DNA of 64,000 nucleotides from Rubellimicrobium rubrum. GTDB lineage: Bacteria > Pseudomonadota > Alphaproteobacteria > Rhodobacterales > Rhodobacteraceae. The DNA lies in contig NZ_VDFU01000004.1 in assembly GCF_006152115.1 (NCBI RefSeq), positions 186,001 to 250,000 on the forward strand, read 5' to 3'. The position numbers and the translations under genes are program-made. Each line of letters starts with the position of its first letter. Within the stretch, counting starts at the first letter, position 1. This document shows, one piece after another, positions 31,471 to 40,986 of this stretch. Under the pieces are notes generated by a model, which made no database searches, was not told the DNA's origin, and saw only the letters and a program-made list of their open reading frames with translations.

Positions 31471-32526
31471 ATGGGAACCGTCACCATCGATCAGGTCCGC
31501 AAGGCCTATGGCACCCTGGAGGTGCTGCATGGTGTGAACGTGAACATCGCGGACGGCGAGTTCGTCGTTCTCGTCGGCCCTTCGGGCTGCGGCAAGTCCA
31601 CGCTCCTGCGGATGATCGCGGGGCTGGAGGAGATCACCTCGGGCACGATCTCGGTCGGGGGCCGGGTGGTCAACGACCTCCGCCCCAAGGAGCGGGACAT
31701 CGCCATGGTGTTCCAGTCCTACGCCCTCTACCCGCACATGACCGTGGCCGAGAACATGGGATTCTCGCTCAAGCTCGCCCGCGCCGACAAGGCCGAGCGG
31801 CAGCGACGGGTGGCCGAGGCGGCGCGCATCCTCGGCCTCGAGTCCCTTCTCGACCGCAGGCCCGGACAGCTCTCGGGCGGGCAGCGGCAGCGGGTCGCCA
31901 TGGGCCGCTCGATCGTGCGTGATCCTGCGGTGTTCCTGTTCGATGAGCCGCTTTCGAACCTCGATGCCAAGCTGCGGGTGCAGATGCGGTCAGAGATCAA
32001 GGCCTTGCACCAGCGGCTCGGGACCACCACGGTCTACGTCACGCACGACCAGATCGAGGCCATGACCATGGCCGACCGCATCGTGGTGATGCATGGCGGG
32101 CGAGTGGAGCAGATCGGCACTCCGCTCGACCTCTACGACCGACCGGCCAACATCTTCGTCGCCACCTTCATCGGCTCGCCAGCCATGAACATCCTTGAAG
32201 GGCGCATCTCTGGCGGACGCTTCATCGCGGCGGACGGCTCCGAGGTGGACTTGGGCGGGCGCGGCGCCACCGAGCGCGGCCACGTGCTGCTGGGCGTGCG
32301 GCCCGAGCATCTCGTGCCCGGCCCCGGAGGCCTTCCCGCTCAGATCATCACGGTGGAGCCGACCGGGTCCGAAACGCACGTCACAGCCCGGCTGGGCGGA
32401 CAGGACGTCGTCGGCGCCTTCCGCGAACGCATCACGGGACGTCCTGGCGACGTGCTTTCGCTCCGCCCCCACCCGGCGGCTCTTCATCTTTTCGACGCCG
32501 ACACCGGCGAGCGCCTGGAGGCCTGA
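31471..32526 (+). CDS. CUT1 ABC transporter ATP-binding protein (MalK/UgpC type)
   Basis: A 351-residue ATPase. Walker A GPSGCGKST at 36-44, Q-loop VFQSYALYPHMTVAENM, signature LSGGQRQRVAMGR, Walker B FLFDEPLSNLDAKLR, switch His in VYVTHDQIEAMT, and a C-terminal OB-like regulatory domain with LGVRPEHL. It starts 10 bases after the AKR gene with GGAGGGC upstream. Confidence 0.92.
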   Translation: MGTVTIDQVRKAYGTLEVLHGVNVNIADGEFVVLVGPSGCGKSTLLRMIAGLEEITSGTISVGGRVVNDLRPKERDIAMVFQSYALYPHMTVAENMGFSLKLARADKAERQRRVAEAARILGLESLLDRRPGQLSGGQRQRVAMGRSIVRDPAVFLFDEPLSNLDAKLRVQMRSEIKALHQRLGTTTVYVTHDQIEAMTMADRIVVMHGGRVEQIGTPLDLYDRPANIFVATFIGSPAMNILEGRISGGRFIAADGSEVDLGGRGATERGHVLLGVRPEHLVPGPGGLPAQIITVEPTGSETHVTARLGGQDVVGAFRERITGRPGDVLSLRPHPAALHLFDADTGERLEA

Positions 32527-32530
32527 CCCC

Positions 32531-33286
32531 ATGAGAGACCAAGCAAAGGTTATTCCAGAGATCGTCCGGCCCGACCGGGCGCTCTGCGACAGGCTCGCGG
32601 CGATCGGCACCGCGACGGCTTCAAGCGAGCTGAACCGGATCTTCGGACTCCGCAGCGTGCATATTGAGGGGCCCAGGCCGCTCGTTCCGGGCCGGTCGGT
32701 CGCTGGACCTGCGCTGACGCTCCAGTTCATGCCCAAGCGGGAGGATCTCTTCGAGGGCGGAGAGTACAACAACCCCGACCTCCAGCTCCACCGTCATGTC
32801 ATGTACCCGGCCCAAGCTGGTGACATGATCGTCGTCGATGCGCGCGGCGACATGACGAGCGGCATCTTCGGCGAGATGATGCTCACCTTCTTCGCGGGCC
32901 GAGGCGGCCTGGGCGTCGTCATCGACGGTTGCATCCGGGACTCGGGTCCGGCGCGCGAGATCGACCTCGGGGTCTGGGTCAAGGGAACGACGCCCAACTA
33001 TCATGCCCAGACCGCGATCGTGCCCTGGGCCGTCAACGTGCCCGTCGCCTGCGGGGGCACGCTCGTGATGCCGGGCGACATCGTGATCGCTGACGACGAT
33101 GGGGCGGTCGTCGTCCCAGCCGCCCTCGCCGAGCGCCTCGCCGAGGTCGCGGGCGAGCACGCCGAATGGGAGGAGTTCTCGCGTCTGCGGCTAAGCCAGG
33201 GCGCCGACCTCGCCAAGTACTATCCACTTACCGACGAGGTGCAGGACGAATACCTCGCCTGGAAGGCAGGGCAGGCGGCGAAGTGA
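32531..33286 (+). CDS. RraA-like protein (HMG/CHA aldolase family)
   Basis: A 251-residue protein of the RraA/4-hydroxy-4-methyl-2-oxoglutarate aldolase family. Key segments are ATASSELNRIFG, DMIVVDARGDMTSGIFGEMM, and GLGVVIDGCIRDS with the Arg-Asp pair that binds metal and oxaloacetate-like substrates. It lies 4 bases after the ATPase stop, in a catabolic operon, which favours an aldolase or decarboxylase acting on a 2-keto acid rather than RNase E regulation. Start ATG at 32531; longer upstream frame overlaps the ATPase. Confidence 0.82.
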   Translation: MRDQAKVIPEIVRPDRALCDRLAAIGTATASSELNRIFGLRSVHIEGPRPLVPGRSVAGPALTLQFMPKREDLFEGGEYNNPDLQLHRHVMYPAQAGDMIVVDARGDMTSGIFGEMMLTFFAGRGGLGVVIDGCIRDSGPAREIDLGVWVKGTTPNYHAQTAIVPWAVNVPVACGGTLVMPGDIVIADDDGAVVVPAALAERLAEVAGEHAEWEEFSRLRLSQGADLAKYYPLTDEVQDEYLAWKAGQAAK

Positions 33287-34029
33287 CCGGCTCGCGCCAC
33301 CCGTCGCTTGAGGGACGCGTCACTCTGGTGACGGGCGGCGCAACGGGCATCGGCGCCGCCCATGTCGAAGCCTTCTGCGCGCAAGGCGCTCGGGTTGTCT
33401 TCCTCGACATGGACGAAGCGTCTGGCAGGAGCTTGGCCACCGCGACGGGAGCGCTGTTCCTGGCCTGCGACCTTACCGATCTTGCAGCGCTGGACACAGC
33501 AATGGCGCGCGCGGCGGCCGAGCTCGGCTCGATCGAGATCCTCGTCAACAACGCTGCCGACGACGCGCGGCACGACCTTCTCGATGTGACGGCGGAGTCC
33601 TTTGAGCATGGCATCGCCGTGAACCTGCGCCATCTCGTCTTCGCCTCCAAGGCGGTCGTCCCAGGGATGCGGGCCAGGGGCCGCGGGGTCATCCTGAACA
33701 CCGGGTCGATCAGCTGGCGCGGCGGCTTTGGTGGGATGCCGCTTTACATGACGGCGAAGGCCGGCATCGAAGGGTTGACCCGCGCCCTAGCGCGCGATCT
33801 CGGACCGGACCGCATACGGGTCAACTGCATCGTGCCGGGCTGGATCATGACCGAAAAGCAGTTGCGCGAGCGTGTGGACGAGGCCGGACGCCGTATGATC
33901 GCGGAGCGTCAGTTCCTGCCTGACCCGGTCCAGCCCCACGACGTCGCGGCTTTGGCGACCTGGCTCGCTTCGGACGACGCACGGGCCTGCACGGCTCAAT
34001 GCTTCATTGTCGATGGTGGCTGGATCTAG
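33283..34029 (+). CDS. Short-chain dehydrogenase/reductase
   Basis: A 248-residue classical SDR: cofactor motif TGGATGIG at 17-24, acidic FLDMD after the second strand (suggesting NAD preference), NNAADD near 89, Y155 and K159 (YMTAK), and VPGWIMT. The start is a GTG overlapping the RraA-like stop (GTGA). It is the last gene of the transporter operon and probably oxidises a hydroxyl of the sugar or sugar acid. Confidence 0.88.
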   Translation: MTGSRHPSLEGRVTLVTGGATGIGAAHVEAFCAQGARVVFLDMDEASGRSLATATGALFLACDLTDLAALDTAMARAAAELGSIEILVNNAADDARHDLLDVTAESFEHGIAVNLRHLVFASKAVVPGMRARGRGVILNTGSISWRGGFGGMPLYMTAKAGIEGLTRALARDLGPDRIRVNCIVPGWIMTEKQLRERVDEAGRRMIAERQFLPDPVQPHDVAALATWLASDDARACTAQCFIVDGGWI

Positions 34030-34402
34030 GCACTGTCACGGATCCGACAGGAGCAGGGGCGTCATGGCGCCGCGATGCATGGGGGCAGGCGCCTTGGCGT
34101 CCCGCCCCATCCATCACAGGTCCGGTTCTCGCAGGGCGGAAGGGCACCCGGTCCGTCCACCTTGGCTTGGGCTGCGGCTCCGCAAGGTGTGATGGTCCCC
34201 CTGTGGACGCCGGCGAGTCTGGATTGAACAGCCGCGCGAAACGGACCCGCCAGCAGGTCTCGCCTCCCAGGAGGACCACCCCGCTGGGCCGGGGCGACAG
34301 GCTTCCCCGAGCCTTTCCTGACGACCAAGCATGGCGTTGGCCCATTCGGCAGCGGTGTGGTCGTTTCCCAAGGGCTGTTCAGGGGCAGAGGGACGGGCCG
34401 AC
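34030..34402. other. Intergenic region between convergent operons
   Basis: About 370 bases between the ends of two convergent operons. Long open frames exist on both strands but match nothing and have no ribosome-binding sites. No stem followed by a T run was found. Confidence 0.4.
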
Positions 34403-34969
34403 TCAGGGGATGGGATCGAGCCCGTCGCGAAAGTCGTTGAGGTCGGCATCGACCGAGGAAGGCGCGTCGATCCACTCCTGCATGGGCTGACCGGTCACCG
34501 GGTCGCGCGACGGAATGGGCAACATCATGATCCGCTTGGCCGCGGCGCGGCGGCTGTCCTCGGTGATGTGCTCCTCCTGCATGTTGTCCCAGTCGCGCCC
34601 ATCCGGGTAGCCGCCCACCATCATGATGTCGTCGCTGTGGCCCACCATCTGGTGCGACACGCCCGCAGGCATGACGATCACGTCCCCCGCTTCGATGCGG
34701 ACGCGGGTACCGCCCCGTCCGAACAGTTCGACTTCCATCCAGCCTGACGCGCAGCCCAGGCATTCATGCGTCGTGGAGTGGAAGTGCGGGTAGGTGTAGA
34801 TGCCCGGGTAGCGCCAGTTGTTGAGCCAGCCATTGGCGCGGAACCGGTCGCGCACCGCCGCCTCGCCCCCGCCCGGAATGCCGCCCCGGTGGACCAGCAG
34901 GGGAAAGCGGCTGTTGGGAAGCAGGCCCTTTGGCCGGGACGGATACTGCTCAGTCGATGGCATTGACAC
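34403..34969 (-). CDS. Cupin-domain protein
   Basis: A 188-residue cupin. Metal-binding motif 1 is seen in YPHFHSTTHECLGCASGWMEVELFG and motif 2 in GDVIVMPAGVSHQMVG. The start is a GTG with AGGGA five to six bases upstream (an ATG two codons later is possible). It lies 57 bases after the DUF1080 gene and seems to be the last gene of the long minus-strand operon. Cupins in such operons are often sugar isomerases or dioxygenase-like binders; the activity is unknown. Confidence 0.82.
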   Translation of the reverse strand: MSMPSTEQYPSRPKGLLPNSRFPLLVHRGGIPGGGEAAVRDRFRANGWLNNWRYPGIYTYPHFHSTTHECLGCASGWMEVELFGRGGTRVRIEAGDVIVMPAGVSHQMVGHSDDIMMVGGYPDGRDWDNMQEEHITEDSRRAAAKRIMMLPIPSRDPVTGQPMQEWIDAPSSVDADLNDFRDGLDPIP

Positions 34970-35026
34970 GGTGTTCCCTTCCTTTTCCTGTGTCGAGCAT
35001 TGATGCCGTGGTACGGCGGTGCGGAT

Positions 35027-35851
35027 TCAGAGGGGCCGCAGCCGGATATTTCGCCACCTGCATGCCGCGTCAGGCCCCCAGCGTGCGTCGCCCATCCTGG
35101 AATCGTTGTCATGGACCTCGAAGGCGATGTGGCCACGAGTCCCGAGCACGGCGAGGGTGCCTTCGGCATCGAACACCTCGGACGGCAGTCGGCCTGCGTC
35201 CAACTCGGCCACAAGCGTGCCGTTGATGACGGTGGTGATGGTCGGCAGGGCACCGCAGACCGTGATGCGGAATTCGTTCCAGTCGTCCCATTTCCACGCG
35301 GACAGGAAGGTTTCCCCACTGGCTGCCTGGGAGAGCAGCGCCCGTTTGGCGTTATCGATCGGCTCCAGGGTTGTCGCCGGGTCCTCGAGCCTGAGGGCGG
35401 AAGGCCGGCCAGCGAGATCATGGTCGACATCCAGCGTGAAGTTGATCGCGTGGAACCCGCCGATGCCGTTGCCGTACACGCCGCCTATGTTGCCCGACTT
35501 GCGATGGTCGAGAAGCACCTGATAGCCTTGGGAGCCGAGCGGGCTCGCCCGGAGCATGATGCCGGTGTCCGCGGGCCAGTCCGGCCGAGCATCGAAGAGG
35601 AGTTCGAAGTCGCCGAACGTCTCGTCGCTGATGAGATAGGCCCCCAGCCCGCAGCCGGGCGGGTCCTGTCGCCCGCAGATCGCACCATCCTCCACCGTCC
35701 AACGGCCGGTATGCCGCAGGATTCGTTCGGACGTCGCAGCGTCGAGCCGGGGCATCGGATCGCGCGGCCAACGGGCGGTCGTCACGCGCGGGGCCGGACG
35801 CCAGCCCTTCAGCGTCGCGTCGTCGAACAGGCTGATCATGTTGCCGGGCAT
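35027..35851 (-). CDS. DUF1080 (3-keto-disaccharide hydrolase-like) protein
   Basis: A 274-residue jelly-roll protein of the DUF1080 type. Motifs: ISLFDDATLKGWRP, WTVEDGAICGRQDPPG, YLISDETFGDFEL, GIMLRAS, WNEFRITVCG, GHIAFEVHDND and WRNIRLRPL. Some family members hydrolyse 3-keto-glycosides. Unlike most of them it has no signal peptide, so it would act in the cytoplasm after uptake. In the same operon are a TIM-barrel isomerase and AKR, consistent with 3-keto-sugar chemistry, but this is inference. Confidence 0.8.
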   Translation of the reverse strand: MPGNMISLFDDATLKGWRPAPRVTTARWPRDPMPRLDAATSERILRHTGRWTVEDGAICGRQDPPGCGLGAYLISDETFGDFELLFDARPDWPADTGIMLRASPLGSQGYQVLLDHRKSGNIGGVYGNGIGGFHAINFTLDVDHDLAGRPSALRLEDPATTLEPIDNAKRALLSQAASGETFLSAWKWDDWNEFRITVCGALPTITTVINGTLVAELDAGRLPSEVFDAEGTLAVLGTRGHIAFEVHDNDSRMGDARWGPDAACRWRNIRLRPL

Positions 35852-35977
35852 TCGGTCCCTATCGGCTTTCAGTCAGAAGTCGGCTCGGAGGGAGGTGTCC
35901 TGTCCCGGCGTTCCACGCGAGGTCAGAGGTCTTTGGCCCATACAATGGCCTAGGCCACCGATATGGCCGTTCGACCC

Positions 35978-36442
35978 TCAGGACAGGGACAAGGCTTGGG
36001 GCTGGCCACCCGCCCTGAGGTTGTGCACGGCCTTGGTCTGGATGCAGTCGGGCGCCATCTCCATGATCTCGATCTGGCGGCCGTCGGGATCCTCGATCCA
36101 CATGCCGCGGTTCCCATCCAAGCCGCGCTTGGAGTCGCGAGGACGCATGAGTTCCACCCCGACCTTCTTCAGCTCGGCCTCTGCCACGTCGATGTCCTCG
36201 ACGGTCAGACACAGATGCATGAGGCCGGTCCGCTCGGGCGGGGGCACCGTCTCGCCGTCGCCACCTGGGAATAGTTCGAGATAGAGATCGTCGGTGATGC
36301 GGTGGTAGACGATCCAAGGCGCGCCCTTGTCGTTCAGCAGGCGGAGCATCTCCGGAAAGCCGATCTTGTTGTAGAACGCCACCGAGGCGTCGAGGTCGTT
36401 GACCCTGAGAGCCAGGTGACCAAGCGTCTTGAAGATTGCCAT
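35978..36442 (-). CDS. VOC-family (glyoxalase fold) protein 1
   Basis: A 154-residue protein with two glyoxalase-type modules: HLALRVNDLDASVAFYNKIGFPEML (His ligand) and HLCLTVEDIDVAEAELKKVGVEL, ending with the metal Glu in QIEIMEM. AGGA lies seven bases before the ATG. The longer upstream frame is not supported. It is one of two VOC genes in this operon; likely an isomerase, epimerase or lyase acting on a sugar-derived intermediate. Confidence 0.82.
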   Translation of the reverse strand: MAIFKTLGHLALRVNDLDASVAFYNKIGFPEMLRLLNDKGAPWIVYHRITDDLYLELFPGGDGETVPPPERTGLMHLCLTVEDIDVAEAELKKVGVELMRPRDSKRGLDGNRGMWIEDPDGRQIEIMEMAPDCIQTKAVHNLRAGGQPQALSLS

Positions 36443-36522
36443 CGTTCCTATCCTTCCTAACTCGACCGCCAGGGGCCTGATGCCGAGGTCGGCGCGGCCG
36501 CAGGAGCATCGCGCCGAGGGTG

Positions 36523-37500
<978 letters not shown>

Positions 37501-37528
37501 GCAGGGCTCCTTTATGAAGAAGGTTCGG

Positions 37529-38350
37529 TCAGGGTCGAGCGTAGCGGACGAACGCGAAACGGCGGCCACCCGGGTGCCAGCAGGGGACGTTGATCGAGCC
37601 CTGTCCGCCGAAGATCGGCAGAAGCGTCCGAATGCTCCGGTCGCTCAGGTCCATCAGCCGCAGCTCCACGTCCTTGTCGCGCGGGTGCCCTTCGACGCCG
37701 TTCTCGTAAGCCACGTACAGGACGGTGTCGCCGGTAGGAGATGGGTGCGGGAACCAGTTGACCCGGTCGTCATCGGTCATCTGCTCCAGGCCGCTCCCAT
37801 CCGGGTGGGCGCGCCAGAGCTGCATGGTGCCGCCCCGGGAGGAGTTGAACCAGATCCACTCGCCGTCCGGCGAATAATCAGGCCCGTCCGCATGGCCCTG
37901 CGCGTCGGTCAGCCGGGTTTCCTCCCCACCATCCACCGGGATCGTGACGATGCCGTAGCTCCCGTCGCGTTGCGCGCACATGGCGAGCGTCCGGCCGTCC
38001 GGCGACCAGCCGTGCCAGTAGGACGGGGTCTGCTCGGTCACCTGTCGGGGCTCTCCACCGCCAATCGGCAGCGTGTAGATGCAGCTGTCGCCCTCTGTCT
38101 GATCCGAGATAACCAGCATCGACCCATCCGGAGAGATGCCGTGGTCATTGTTGCACTTCGTCGCAAAGCCGGTGTCGATCTCGGACAGCTCCGGCGCGGC
38201 AAGATCGACGCGGAAAAGCCGCCCATCGCCGTTGACTACCAGGAACCGCCCATTGACCGACCAGTTGGGTGCTTCGATCAGGCGGTCAGTCTGGAGGAGC
38301 ACCGTGCTCTCGCCGGTGTCGAGGTCGAAGATCTCGAGTGAGGATTTCAT
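37529..38350 (-). CDS. Cytoplasmic TolB-like beta-propeller protein
   Basis: A 273-residue protein made of TolB/PD40 repeats: NDHGISPDGSMLVISDQ, WHGWSPDGRTLAMC, ADGPDYSPDGEWIWFNS, NWFPHPSPTGDTVLYVAY and INVPCWHPGGRRFAFV. It lacks a signal peptide, so it is not the Tol-Pal TolB. Related propellers include oligogalacturonate lyase and are frequent in sugar catabolic operons of unknown chemistry. Its start overlaps the stop of the TIM-barrel gene (ATGA). Confidence 0.8.
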   Translation of the reverse strand: MKSSLEIFDLDTGESTVLLQTDRLIEAPNWSVNGRFLVVNGDGRLFRVDLAAPELSEIDTGFATKCNNDHGISPDGSMLVISDQTEGDSCIYTLPIGGGEPRQVTEQTPSYWHGWSPDGRTLAMCAQRDGSYGIVTIPVDGGEETRLTDAQGHADGPDYSPDGEWIWFNSSRGGTMQLWRAHPDGSGLEQMTDDDRVNWFPHPSPTGDTVLYVAYENGVEGHPRDKDVELRLMDLSDRSIRTLLPIFGGQGSINVPCWHPGGRRFAFVRYARP

Positions 38351-39123
38351 GCGGCATCCTTCATCGCGGCCAGGCCCAGGGCGCGCATGTGGTCGATGGA
38401 GCGGCTGGCGAAGCGGCGCCAATCGGCGGGGTTGTCGTGCTCGGCCACGATGTGGGTCGCCTGCGTCGCCTGCATCAGCGGGACCAGGGCAGTCCAGTCG
38501 ATGATCCCGTCCCCGGTGGCGGTCCAGCCGTCCTCCTCGGGCGTCCCTAGGGGCGCGGTGTCCTTGAGCTGGATCGCGACGATCCGGTCAGCGTAGCGGC
38601 GCAACTCCTCGGCCGGGTCTGCCCCGCCCCGGACGATCCAGCCGCAGTCGATCTCAAACTTCACAGCGTCGTCCGCGCCGAAGATGTGGTCGATGGGACG
38701 CGAGCCATCGGAAAGCGGACGATACTCGAAGTCATGGTTGTGCCACGCCACGGTGAGCCCATGCCGTGCTGCCGCCTCGGCCCCGCGCGCGAGCCGTTCG
38801 CCGACGCTGCGCCAATAGTCGGGCGTGGGCTCCCGCTCCTCGGGGGTGACGTAGGGCGGGATCATTACGCTGGCCCCAAGAGTCAGGGCGATGTCGATGA
38901 AGCGCTGCGTGTCCTCCACCAGCCCCCTAAGCGGCATGTGGAAGCCGAGACAGCCGAGCCCCGCGTCATCCAGCGCCCGACGGAAAGCCGCCGGGTCCGC
39001 CTCGTAGGCGGGGAGCCAAGGCTCGATCGCGTCGTAGCCCATGGCCTTCAGCTCTGGGAGTTGCGCCTCGAGCGGCGGGAAGTTGCGGGACGAATAGAGC
39101 TGATAAGCGACCGGATAGCTCAC
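38347..39123 (-). CDS. Sugar phosphate isomerase/epimerase (TIM barrel, AP endonuclease 2 fold)
   Basis: A 258-residue xylose-isomerase-like TIM barrel. Metal ligands lie in WHNHDFEY, FEIDCGWIV, IQLKD and VAEHDN. The start is a GTG overlapping the VOC stop (GTGA), and the stop overlaps the next start, so the three genes are translationally coupled. Family members isomerise or epimerise keto sugars. Confidence 0.87.
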   Translation of the reverse strand: MSYPVAYQLYSSRNFPPLEAQLPELKAMGYDAIEPWLPAYEADPAAFRRALDDAGLGCLGFHMPLRGLVEDTQRFIDIALTLGASVMIPPYVTPEEREPTPDYWRSVGERLARGAEAAARHGLTVAWHNHDFEYRPLSDGSRPIDHIFGADDAVKFEIDCGWIVRGGADPAEELRRYADRIVAIQLKDTAPLGTPEEDGWTATGDGIIDWTALVPLMQATQATHIVAEHDNPADWRRFASRSIDHMRALGLAAMKDAA

Positions 39124-39641
39124 TGGGCTGTCTCCGCCGGGTCGCCCTGGGGCTCCCTGTCCTTGTTGAACTCCAAAAGCTCGATCATCACGCCGAGGTC
39201 TGGCACGGTGTCGTAATAAGCATAGCGTCCGTGCGAGCCGTCGAACTCCCCCCGCTGGAGAAGCTTGTGGCCCTTGCCTTCGAGGTACTCGTGCCGCTTC
39301 GTCAGGTTGCGGGTGCGGAAGGCGATGTGGTGGCAGCCGGGGCCCTTGTCCTCCAGGAGGTCGCGCCAGGCGCTCTTCTCGGGGCCGGGTTCGAGAAACT
39401 CCACGTCGATGTTGCCAAAGGCGAACATGCGGATCTTGCAGCCCACACGGGCGGGCTGGCCGTGGTAGATCGCCTGCGCCTCGTCGGGCTCGGCGGCCTT
39501 GCCTTCGTTGGGCATGGGCTTGCCGGTCAGCTCGGCGAACCAGCGGGCGGATTTCTCTGCATCATGGGTGACGAAGCAGATCTGCATGACCGCATCTTCG
39601 TCCAGAAGCCGCGCGTCGGCCGGGGCGTCTTTGGGCGCCAT
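39120..39641 (-). CDS. VOC-family (glyoxalase fold) protein 2
   Basis: A 173-residue VOC protein: VMQICFVTHDAEKSARWFAEL with a loop insertion PNEGKAAEPDEAQAIYHG, then GCHHIAFRTRNLTKRHEYLEGKG and the terminal metal Glu in GVMIELLEF. It lies 74 bases after the binding protein gene and is coupled to the TIM-barrel gene. Function probably epimerase- or lyase-like; substrate unknown. Confidence 0.82.
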   Translation of the reverse strand: MAPKDAPADARLLDEDAVMQICFVTHDAEKSARWFAELTGKPMPNEGKAAEPDEAQAIYHGQPARVGCKIRMFAFGNIDVEFLEPGPEKSAWRDLLEDKGPGCHHIAFRTRNLTKRHEYLEGKGHKLLQRGEFDGSHGRYAYYDTVPDLGVMIELLEFNKDREPQGDPAETAQ

Positions 39642-39715
39642 AGTGGGTCTCCTCGATGTCGGTTGGATCGGACATGGCGGCCCCGGAAGCCGAACTCCGG
39701 GGCCGCCTGGGGCAG

Positions 39716-40960
39716 TCAGCCCAGGATCGTGTCGTAGTTCTCTTTCAGCTGCGCGATGGCGTCGTCAGCCGTCATCTCGGGGTCGCTCCAGTAGGTGAAG
39801 AAGACGTCCCACATGGACGACATCCAGTCCGCGTCGACCGTCGAGTGCGGGCTGGGCACCTGTCGTGCCGCGTCATCGAGCACCGCCAGCACATACTGCG
39901 AGCAGACATCCACCTCGCCCACCGCGTCGAGCCGGGTGGGCGTGGAGCCCTTGGCCGCCGCGAACTCCGCCTGCACGGCGGGGTCGAGGACGACGCGGGC
40001 GAAGTCGAGTTCGGCCGCATCCATCTCGGGGCTCTGCCCACCCAGGGCGCCCCAAGCATCGACGGTCACGACGACCGCTTCAGAGCCCGGGATCTCGACG
40101 CATCCGAAGTCCTCGCCCGGAACCTTGCCGGCGGCGAGCCATTCGCCCTTCATCCAGTCGCCGTGGATCTGCATGAGGGCTTCGCCGGTGATGACCGTGT
40201 TGGTGGTCTCGTTCCATGTGCGGTTCACCGAACCCTCGTCGGTGGCCTGCTGGAAGCGCCGCAGCCAGTCGAGCACCTCGCGCATCTCGGGGGCGTCGAG
40301 GGCGGCCGGGTCGGGCGTTTCGCCGTAGAGGGAGGTGAAGAACTCGGGGCCGCCAAGCGTGGCGGCGAGTGCATGGGCCAGGTAGCCCACTTGCCACTGC
40401 TCCCCGCCGATGGCGAGAGGGTTGTAGCCTGCCGCGGTGACCTTCTCGAAGTCGGCGAACATCTCCTCGAGCGAGGTCCAGGCCGCCGGATCGACGCCCG
40501 CCGCCTCGGCCACATCCATGTTGTAGTAGACCATCCCGTCGATATGCAGGGCGGTCGGGATCTTCATGATCTCCCCGTCCACGGTGATCGACTGGACCGC
40601 CGCTTGGGGCAGATGTTCGAGGTAGCCACCCTCCTCGTAGAAGTCGGTCAGCGGGCGGGCCAGATTCATGCCCGCCAGATCGCGATAGAAGCCAGGGCTG
40701 GATTCCAGGAACACGTTGGGCGGATTGCCCCCGGTCACGAGGTTGATGAGGCTCACGTTCGATCCCGTGTCGTGCGGGATGGCCACGTCGGTCCAGGTGT
40801 GGCCCATCTTCTCGAGGTTGCTTTTCAGGATGTTCAACGCGGCGACCTCGGGACCCGAGGACCAGTTGTGAAAGACGATGACATCCTCGGCGAGCGCTCC
40901 GGTCGAGGCGGTGCTGGCAAGGAGCGCGGCCCAGAGACCACTCTTGAAAGACTTAGGCAT
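39716..40960 (-). CDS. CUT1 ABC transporter sugar-binding protein
   Basis: A 414-residue extracellular solute-binding protein family 1 member with a Sec signal peptide cleaved after GALA near residue 24. Mature features: DVIVFHNWSSGPEVAALNILK, VTGGNPPNVFLESSPGFYRDLA, IPTALHIDGMVYYNMDVAEAAG. It is the fourth gene of its operon, after both permeases and the ATPase, which is unusual because binding proteins are generally first. Closest in pattern to glucose/mannose-type binding proteins. Confidence 0.9.
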   Translation of the reverse strand: MPKSFKSGLWAALLASTASTGALAEDVIVFHNWSSGPEVAALNILKSNLEKMGHTWTDVAIPHDTGSNVSLINLVTGGNPPNVFLESSPGFYRDLAGMNLARPLTDFYEEGGYLEHLPQAAVQSITVDGEIMKIPTALHIDGMVYYNMDVAEAAGVDPAAWTSLEEMFADFEKVTAAGYNPLAIGGEQWQVGYLAHALAATLGGPEFFTSLYGETPDPAALDAPEMREVLDWLRRFQQATDEGSVNRTWNETTNTVITGEALMQIHGDWMKGEWLAAGKVPGEDFGCVEIPGSEAVVVTVDAWGALGGQSPEMDAAELDFARVVLDPAVQAEFAAAKGSTPTRLDAVGEVDVCSQYVLAVLDDAARQVPSPHSTVDADWMSSMWDVFFTYWSDPEMTADDAIAQLKENYDTILG

Positions 40961-40986
40961 TGATTGGTTTCCTCCCGAGTTAACGT

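Noticed and set aside
34030-34402. Frames of 110 to 160 codons on both strands in the convergent gap
   Set aside because: No start signals and no recognisable sequence; treated as non-coding.
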